A DNA stretch of 12,063 nucleotides from Bacteroidaceae bacterium (GTDB lineage: Bacteria > Bacteroidota > Bacteroidia > Bacteroidales > Bacteroidaceae), in assembly GCA_028709135.1 (NCBI GenBank), contig JAQVXN010000030.1, positions 1 through 12,063 of the forward strand. The letters run 5' to 3'. The notes under the pieces are model-generated. The model was given only the letters and a program-made list of their open reading frames with translations, did no database searches and was not told the DNA's origin. Made by a program: the position numbers and the translations under genes. Of this stretch, positions 6,585-12,063 are shown piece by piece (position 1 is the first letter of the stretch; each line of letters opens with the position of its first letter).

Positions 6585-9500
6585 TTAATCTTCGATTTTG
6601 AAGCGGGTTTCTTTTCCTTTATTTTCTGTTTCTAACTTGTTGTAAAGATTGAAAAATGCTTCTCTAATTTGAGGCAAAGTTACTAATTCATTTTTACGGA
6701 ACAGGGCTTTAATGATGTCATCTTTGCGAATTGAAACTACTTTTATATCTACAAATAGTTTATTGATAGCTTCAATGAGTTCAGATGTTACATTTTCCGG
6801 CAGTTTTCCTGTTTCGATGATTTTTTCAATCTGCTTGCGGTGCTCAGATGAGATTTTGATAAGTTCCAAAGTGTCTGCTTTTGTTTTCACCTCATCAACG
6901 ATAGTTTGAGCATAAGCGTTGTAGATTTTCTCCAAGGTTTCATCTACTTTGTCAGCTTCTTTTTTGATGTTGGAGTAATCAATTTCGGTGTACATAAAAC
7001 TGCTTACTTTGTCATAAGGCATTTGGTATAGTCTGTCTATATCTACCGAAGTGACACGCTTACCTAAAAGCAAACTCCATAGCTGGACCTTATTAAAGAA
7101 CATATCGGGAACATTGCATTCTGCTTTGGATAAAATTCCTGCCTTTTGGAAGTACGGATTTTTAGTGAAATTTTCGAGCGGTTGCCAATTTACATTTTTA
7201 CCAATTGTATTGTGGAGTGCCGGATAATAAAAATCATTGATATAGATTTTCTTAAAGGCATCTACTTTGCCTTGTATGGGGAAACGTTCACTGATTAGGA
7301 TGTATTTTTCAAAATCACGAACAATACCTATGGTGTCATCATAGAACTTCTGAAGTTTAACGGGCACTTGCCGGTCGGTAATATACTGAGTGTGCTTATT
7401 TAGAATAGCCAAAGCATCTTCCATATATTCAATGCTGTTATGTGTAGTTTCGAGGTATTCATCTAAACACTTTTTCAGATTATCCAAATTATTCATTCTT
7501 TCAGAAATTTTCCCCAACTGCTGGTTTAGCCCTTCAAGGCTACTGAAATGAGCGTGATTTTCTATGTCAAGTTTTGCCCAATCGGTTTGGTTTATTTCTT
7601 CAAGTGCCTGCTTTACACTGTCAATGTTAATGTATAGCGGTGTTTTAGTTTCTAATTTTATAATTTGGTTATTTACTGTTTTTACATCTCCTATGATAGA
7701 TTTTACTTTGTTTCTATATTGAAGGAAAGCATCGTTTCTGGTATTATCAATCAGGATTTTCGCCCCGTTGAGACCAAGTGCCTGCAAAAGATTGTGAGCA
7801 AAGTCATAGGAAATAGCTTCTTTCTTAACTACATATACGATGTTTTCAAACTGACTTATGCTTCTGAATTTTAATTTGATATTTGCAATATCTATTTCGT
7901 CTCCACCTTTACCTTTCAATGTGGTTTTACCTAATGCGGTGAGCAAAATAAGTAAAAAGTAAATGACCTCTGGCTCTAAGCCGTATGGTCTTTTAGCAAG
8001 CTCTGCTACAATATCCTTTTCTATATCAACCACTTTTCCCTTTTTTGCATTAACAATGGCAATGATGTTGGTCGTGATTTTATTCATCGTAATGTCAGGA
8101 TCTCCGTTGGGATTAAGCAGGTTCAACGTATTCAAGAAATTCTTTACCCTGTTAGTGAGCGTGCGAAAATTTCCATTTACCACTTCATCTGCAATTTGTG
8201 TTAAAACAAAAGAAATGTTACTCGATGATAAGGTTTCAGAATATCTTGGATGTTCAGGGTATGTTTGTGTGAAACAATCGTCGAATAACTTGGTCTTTAA
8301 ATCATTTATAATTTCTAATAAATTGTTGTATTCTTTTCCCAAAATAGATTTTATGGAAACAGTTTCGCCATTGACATTCGCTTCACCAAGATTCTGAGTC
8401 CACATTGCGATTCGGTATTTGATTCCCGGAACAACGTAGTTTAGATTATTTCTGTACCCATTTACCGTTTCATTCAGTTTCTTGTTCATTATCGAAGTAA
8501 GAACGTTTTTTGATATTAAAGACTTGATGGCTATTATTTTCTTAATAATCTCGATATTCTCTTGCTTTCCAATGTTTATTTTGATGTTCAATTGGTTGTC
8601 AGAATACTGAGTCGGCTCTTTTTTACTAAATGGAGAAATAAAATTAATTACATAATCAGCAGTATCAAGTAAAGGTATTTCTTGTTCTTTTTTGTTGAAT
8701 ACCACCAAACCTTTTCTGAATGATTTTACTGAGAGCCAACTGCACTCATCGACATAGATATTGGGTAAGTTTTTATAATGTTCCAAATTCAGGATTTCCT
8801 GAATTTGTTCAAAAAGCACATCTTCTTGTTTATCTTGGTCATCTCCAACGGCTGTAATTTCGTTTTCGATGCGCTCATCCGGGTCTTGTCCATCGATGGT
8901 AGGGTCTAACTTGAAATAATCATTGCCTGTTGATTCGTCTCTTACCGCTTTAATATAAAAACCATCTGTTGCTTCTCTTATTTTTTTTACAAGCATTGCG
9001 ACCTGTATGTAAGCCTCAAATGCATTGTTTTGAGGTATGATAAGCAACTGCTCTGCCAATTCCTTAGCCGTAGCACCGTTTTCACCTTTGCTCCAAAGCG
9101 AATATACGGCCAATCCTTTAATGAGCTTAACAGCATCTGCTTGGTCTTTTTCTTCAATGTTGGCGGTTATTTTCTGTAATATTATGTTTACCACTTTTAC
9201 TACATCAAATACACGTTCTTGGTTTTTAATATTTGGATTGTTGGCTATAATGTCAAAAATACGGTCGAATGTAAAGAAGTATGGAAAATTTTTGTTGATT
9301 ACATATTTAAGTTCGGTTTGTGCGAACTGAATTACGCCACGTTTTTCAAAGTACGGAAGTTCGTGAAACAGATTAAGTAATCCGGGTGTAAATGGAAACA
9401 ATTCTATGTATTCATCTTGCCTATTGGCTACATCCTCAATCTTGTTGATAAATGGTTTGAGTTTATTGGCAATTTGCAGTTTTTGTTCGGCAGTTTTAGG

Positions 9501-10811
9501 AACAATTCGTTCAGCTATTACTTTTTTTACAGCTTCGCGTCGAATTGTGATGTTTTGAAACCGCTGGCTAATTCTATCTTCATCAGAAGCAATGTGAGCT
9601 AATTTTGGACTCGAATAAATATCTTCCTGCATAGATATTGCCAAGAGCATATCTTGGTCTTGACAAACTTGGGCTACTACGCGCAAAAATTGGAAGTCTT
9701 TCTTAATGTTTCGTGTAACTTTTGTTTGCAGAAAATCTGAAACTTCATCAGCTACAACGAATAATCCTTTGGATGGATCTTTTTCTTTCAGTTTCTCAAT
9801 AATGTTTGCTAGATGTTCTTTCAGGTCGATTATCTCTTTTGTAAATACAGGAATTTCAATATCGTATTTTTCTTTTAATTGTTTTTCTAATTCTCTAAAA
9901 AAGAAATAAGACAAATCTACATCCACGGGTTGCAACTCAAATTGAACAGTAAAAAAACTTCTTTCTATTTTTTTTGATGCTTCCCGAACTGCTTTATTCT
10001 TGATGAAATCGCGCAATTGAGGATTTGTAATTACACTTACCAAAAAAGCAATCATATGAGATTTACCACTACCATAGTTACCTACTATTTTGACTGCTTT
10101 ATGATTAGGCATTTGCAAGTTATCAAAGAAATCGACAATCTGACTTTCCAATCCTTCTGAAATAATAAAACTTGAAACAAGTTCTTTTTGGCTTTCTTCT
10201 TGTTTCAGATCCGTATCAATGTCTATAACATCTTTAATTACTGTGTAATTAAAAAGATTCCCTATTGCATTTTCGGAAAGTTCCGAAGTGGTTACATTAA
10301 ATTCTGATTTCGGTTCAGCAACAATGCTTTTGTAATTCTCTTCAATATCGTTGATATTAATAATAAAAATATCATTTATATCTACATCATAATGCTCCTC
10401 CGAACCTGGCTGACCATAAGAAAGGCGGTTGCCAATCAGTTTCTCTTCTTCAAGAAAAATTACGGAAGTTTTGTTTCTTGAGTTATATTTGAATGAACCA
10501 ATGGGTGATATTTTATTAAAAATATCGTTGTATAGGATACTTCCGTTAGTTAAAATTATTTTGTCGGGTTTTGACAAAAACCAATCTTTTATTCTTTTAC
10601 CAATGTCGTGAACCGGTTCTTCTGAATTGAAAGCCTCATTGTATAATGGGGTTAATTCTTCTCCAACATTAATAACAGTGAAGTCTTTTTCTTTGAGGTA
10701 ATGTATAATGTTTTCTCTTTTTTCTTTATTGTCTCCAACTATTGCCAACAGCTTAAATCGCAATTCATTAGCAATTGACAAACAAGTGTCGATATGTTTA
10801 AAATTTTTCAT
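6585..10811 (-). CDS. brxC: BrxF-like/BrxC (PglY, DUF6079-type) fused BREX ATPase
   Basis: This 1408-aa protein has two parts. Residues 1-155 resemble BrxF of type 3 BREX. A hydrophobic strand leads to a P-loop position, but the motif reads Gly-Asp-Asn-Lys-Glu-Lys-Arg (26-32), without Gly-Lys-Ser/Thr. The Walker B-like strand (85-90) ends in Thr-Asn rather than acidic residues. A Ser-Arg-Asn (111-113) and a Ser-Tyr-Gly-Gln-Pro-Gly-x-x-Glu-x-Tyr block (131-141) match the BrxF C-terminus. The rest is a BrxC/PglY ATPase with Walker A Gly-Asn-Tyr-Gly-Ser-Gly-Lys-Ser (244-251) and Walker B Leu-Phe-Val-Val-Ala-Asp-Glu (350-356). An Arg-rich segment near 413-425 could hold sensor or finger residues. 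A long helical C-terminal region follows. BrxC is the large ATPase needed for BREX phage exclusion and usually for methylation. It is the first gene of the operon and starts at ATG 10809-10811. The next gene begins about 130 bases after its stop. Confidence 0.86.
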   Translation of the reverse strand: MKNFKHIDTCLSIANELRFKLLAIVGDNKEKRENIIHYLKEKDFTVINVGEELTPLYNEAFNSEEPVHDIGKRIKDWFLSKPDKIILTNGSILYNDIFNKISPIGSFKYNSRNKTSVIFLEEEKLIGNRLSYGQPGSEEHYDVDINDIFIININDIEENYKSIVAEPKSEFNVTTSELSENAIGNLFNYTVIKDVIDIDTDLKQEESQKELVSSFIISEGLESQIVDFFDNLQMPNHKAVKIVGNYGSGKSHMIAFLVSVITNPQLRDFIKNKAVREASKKIERSFFTVQFELQPVDVDLSYFFFRELEKQLKEKYDIEIPVFTKEIIDLKEHLANIIEKLKEKDPSKGLFVVADEVSDFLQTKVTRNIKKDFQFLRVVAQVCQDQDMLLAISMQEDIYSSPKLAHIASDEDRISQRFQNITIRREAVKKVIAERIVPKTAEQKLQIANKLKPFINKIEDVANRQDEYIELFPFTPGLLNLFHELPYFEKRGVIQFAQTELKYVINKNFPYFFTFDRIFDIIANNPNIKNQERVFDVVKVVNIILQKITANIEEKDQADAVKLIKGLAVYSLWSKGENGATAKELAEQLLIIPQNNAFEAYIQVAMLVKKIREATDGFYIKAVRDESTGNDYFKLDPTIDGQDPDERIENEITAVGDDQDKQEDVLFEQIQEILNLEHYKNLPNIYVDECSWLSVKSFRKGLVVFNKKEQEIPLLDTADYVINFISPFSKKEPTQYSDNQLNIKINIGKQENIEIIKKIIAIKSLISKNVLTSIMNKKLNETVNGYRNNLNYVVPGIKYRIAMWTQNLGEANVNGETVSIKSILGKEYNNLLEIINDLKTKLFDDCFTQTYPEHPRYSETLSSSNISFVLTQIADEVVNGNFRTLTNRVKNFLNTLNLLNPNGDPDITMNKITTNIIAIVNAKKGKVVDIEKDIVAELAKRPYGLEPEVIYFLLILLTALGKTTLKGKGGDEIDIANIKLKFRSISQFENIVYVVKKEAISYDFAHNLLQALGLNGAKILIDNTRNDAFLQYRNKVKSIIGDVKTVNNQIIKLETKTPLYINIDSVKQALEEINQTDWAKLDIENHAHFSSLEGLNQQLGKISERMNNLDNLKKCLDEYLETTHNSIEYMEDALAILNKHTQYITDRQVPVKLQKFYDDTIGIVRDFEKYILISERFPIQGKVDAFKKIYINDFYYPALHNTIGKNVNWQPLENFTKNPYFQKAGILSKAECNVPDMFFNKVQLWSLLLGKRVTSVDIDRLYQMPYDKVSSFMYTEIDYSNIKKEADKVDETLEKIYNAYAQTIVDEVKTKADTLELIKISSEHRKQIEKIIETGKLPENVTSELIEAINKLFVDIKVVSIRKDDIIKALFRKNELVTLPQIREAFFNLYNKLETENKGKETRFKIED

Positions 10812-10850
10812 ACGTAATTGAGCTTAATTGAAAGAGTATTAAATTGTTTG

Positions 10851-10858
10851 CAAAATTA
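10851..10858 (-). promoter_or_regulatory. Candidate Bacteroidota -7 box of the BREX operon
   Basis: On the minus strand the bases read TAATTTTG, an exact match to TAnnTTTG. It lies about 40 bases upstream of the ATPase ATG, giving a short leader. No good -33 TTTG is seen at the usual 19-21 base spacing; the nearest TTG is 14 bases upstream. The match alone could be chance in this AT-rich sequence. Confidence 0.38.
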
Positions 10859-10860
10859 AT

Positions 10861-10888
10861 AAAAAAAGGGTGCAAGTCCACCTTTTTT
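10861..10888. terminator. Bidirectional-looking intrinsic terminator hairpin
   Basis: AAAAAAGG, a bulged G and TG pair with CACCTTTTTT around a 6-base loop. The hairpin is flanked by A and T runs, so either strand ends in a T-tract (seven T on the minus strand). On the minus strand it would stop transcription arriving from the mobilisation-type genes and insulate the BREX operon, whose promoter must then lie at or after it. Confidence 0.6.
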
Positions 10889-10953
10889 CTTGAAACATAG
10901 AGTTTATATTTTGTTTGATAAAACATATTTGATTATCAATACAATTCTGAAAA

Positions 10954-11172
10954 TTAAGGTTTCTCATTGGCTATCTTTGAGTTTATTTCATTTTCATATA
11001 TTGTGTTGTTCAAACACATTAGGTTTGATGACAATTCTTTGATCTTATAGAGCATTCCTCTTTTTTCCTTTTCAGATATTTGACTTGCTTTGTATTACTG
11101 TTTAGTTTGATCAATAACGCTGTTTGCAAAACCGTGACCTTTGACATATTTTAAATAATTTATAAAAAACAT
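10954..11172 (-). pseudogene. Decayed small gene with an internal ochre stop
   Basis: A minus-strand frame from ATG 11170-11172 reads 25 codons to TAA at 11095-11097, then continues in the same frame for 46 more sense codons to TAA at 10954-10956. Both halves look protein-like. The first has a Tyr-Val-Lys-Gly-His-Gly-Phe-Ala-Asn stretch. The second has a charged helix with Ile-Ser-Glu-Lys-Glu-Lys-Arg and then Tyr-Lys-Ile-Lys-Glu-Leu. The frame stays open upstream of the ATG as well. I do not recognise the family; it may belong to the mobile-element cargo upstream. A short downstream protein starting at the ATG 11053-11055, preceded by a purine-rich stretch, is possible. The rest of the 399-base gap between genes (10812-11210) holds only the terminator and promoter candidates listed. 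Confidence 0.4.
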
Positions 11173-11210
11173 TTTATCAACAAAACGAAAAGAGTGAACA
11201 TTGTAAATGC

Positions 11211-11804
11211 TTATTTCGAATTGATTTTCAATTCCAATGCTTCTTTCTCTTTTTTCAATCGTTCCTCCTGCTCAATCAGTTTTGCCCGTTGCTTCACATT
11301 CACCTCAAACACCTCCACTTGTTTGCGGAGTTCTTTGATTTTCTGTTGATTCCGGTGAAAGTAAAAAATAGTGTCCATGGTTGCCAATTCTTCCTGTGTG
11401 GCGTGTCCTAGCATCTGGAAGTAACGGTATTTTAAATCGTTGTCGGAACACATTTCTTTCTCGGCTTTTAACGATGTAGCCCACAATGTTAAACCAAGAA
11501 TGATTGACATAAATCCCAAAACAATAAGCATCGTGTTTATGGAAGTAGGCGAAAAATCGAACTGCCTTTTCTCTTTTCGGATAACTGTTTCTAACATACT
11601 CAATCTCTCGGACTGCGCTTTGTTTGAAACTTCAATAAATGTTTTTACTTGCCGGATTTCGCCAATGAGTTCATCGTTATCAATTTCAATGGTTTCTTTT
11701 GCTGGCTGTTTCCCGATGTTTTCAATCTGCAATTGTGTTCTGTCCAGTTTCTGGTTGATTTCTTCAAACATCATCAGGATGTTTTCGTTGGTTGCTGTTG
11801 TCAT
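11211..11804 (-). CDS. Small single-pass membrane protein with coiled coils, probable mobilisation-region protein
   Basis: This 197-aa protein has no recognised enzymatic motif. Residues 10-80 are charged and helical, with heptad-like spacing. One strongly hydrophobic segment at about 89-109 is a membrane span. Residues 150-195 form a Lys/Glu-rich coiled coil. There is no cleavable signal peptide. The ATG (11802-11804) lies 72 bases after the stop of a probable relaxase-type gene on the same strand, so it is likely part of a mobilisation gene set in a Bacteroidota element. A role at the membrane next to the transfer machinery is a guess from position. It is separated from the BREX operon by a gene remnant and a terminator hairpin, so it is probably not part of the defence system. 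Confidence 0.6.
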   Translation of the reverse strand: MTTATNENILMMFEEINQKLDRTQLQIENIGKQPAKETIEIDNDELIGEIRQVKTFIEVSNKAQSERLSMLETVIRKEKRQFDFSPTSINTMLIVLGFMSIILGLTLWATSLKAEKEMCSDNDLKYRYFQMLGHATQEELATMDTIFYFHRNQQKIKELRKQVEVFEVNVKQRAKLIEQEERLKKEKEALELKINSK

Positions 11805-11876
11805 AATTGTAAATTGTTATTTATTTAAATATTTAGTTGAATAGTTATTTAATTATTTTGTTTTTGAATTTTTTAA

Positions 11877-12063
11877 TCAAAAACGTATCCTACTTATCCT
11901 TACTTTGCTCATCCGGGCAAACTTTTTGGCTCTCATCCTTTTGATATAATCCGCAAGGGTAGCATCGTAATGCGGGCCGCTTGGCTGGAAAAAGGATGCG
12001 AACGTGCTTGCCAGAAATGAGAGCAACGCTTCCACACTGCCGATGGCTTCGTGCGTTAACGAC
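11877..12063 (-). CDS. C-terminal end of a probable mobilisation/relaxase-type protein, truncated by window edge
   Basis: A minus-strand frame enters from the right edge and stops at TGA 11877-11879, giving 61 residues. It has a hydrophobic helical part (Val-Glu-Ala-Leu-Leu-Ser-Phe-Leu-Ala-Ser) and a Pro-Ser-Gly-Pro-His-Tyr-Asp-Ala turn. The tail is very basic, with many Lys/Arg (about residues 41-60). Basic tails after a Gly/Pro/Asp-rich hinge are seen at the ends of Bacteroidota mobilisation relaxases, but no catalytic motif is in view, so the family call is tentative. The DNA here is richer in GC than the defence operon, in keeping with a different origin. It lies just upstream of the membrane/coiled-coil gene. 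Confidence 0.42.
   Translation of the reverse strand, partial: SLTHEAIGSVEALLSFLASTFASFFQPSGPHYDATLADYIKRMRAKKFARMSKVRISRIRF

Noticed and set aside
7963..8397. Plus-strand open frame of 144 codons inside the ATPase gene
   Set aside because: It is a shadow of the 1408-aa gene, rich in Ser/Phe/Leu, without recognisable domain or spacing to neighbours.
360..10811. Classification as a plain type III restriction-modification or Dnd/Ssp system
   Set aside because: No restriction helicase-nuclease or DndB-E/SspB-D genes are present. The PglZ signature with a BrxC-type ATPase points to BREX.
11440..11844. Plus-strand open frame of 134 codons opposite the membrane/coiled-coil gene
   Set aside because: Its composition is that of an antisense frame. 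The minus-strand protein has a sensible membrane span and coiled coils.
1..12063. CRISPR array, tRNA or rRNA genes
   Set aside because: No regularly spaced direct repeats, and no tRNA-like cloverleaf or rRNA sequence, were seen on either strand.

Overview
The window is AT-rich DNA whose codon use, weak Shine-Dalgarno signals and TAnnTTTG-type promoter boxes fit a Bacteroidota genome. It is an accessory region. At the right edge is the end of a probable mobilisation (relaxase-type) gene, followed by a small membrane/coiled-coil protein and a decayed gene remnant. At the left edge is the 3' end of an unrecognised plus-strand gene.

Almost everything between (about 360-10811) is one co-directional minus-strand defence locus. 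In transcription order (right to left) it encodes: (1) a 1408-aa ATPase that looks like a fusion of a BrxF-like domain with a degenerate P-loop to a BrxC/PglY (DUF6079-type) ATPase; (2) a PglX-like DNA adenine methyltransferase with an inserted zinc ribbon; (3) a three-gene toxin-antitoxin-chaperone (TAC) module: a HigB/RelE-like toxin, a HigA-like HTH antitoxin with a long aromatic tail, and a SecB-like chaperone; (4) a short PglZ alkaline-phosphatase-fold protein; (5) a probable BrxA-like protein whose start overlaps the pglZ stop (ATGA). The ATPase, methylase, PglZ and BrxA set is a BREX core, closest in content to type 3 BREX, where a BrxF is normal. No BrxH/BrxHII helicase, BrxL or BrxB is visible.

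The most striking point is that the TAC module sits inside the BREX gene set, between methyltransferase and pglZ. It has its own Bacteroidota-like promoter and candidate HigA operators at about 3905-3952. Transcription from that promoter would run on through toxin, antitoxin and chaperone into pglZ-brxA, so HigA repression could also set the level of the PglZ/BrxA half of BREX. A testable model is that the BREX core marks self DNA and blocks phage, while the TAC module acts as an addiction or abortive-infection back-up if phage disturbs the chaperone or the locus. This coupling is inference. The domain calls and gene order are read from the sequence.
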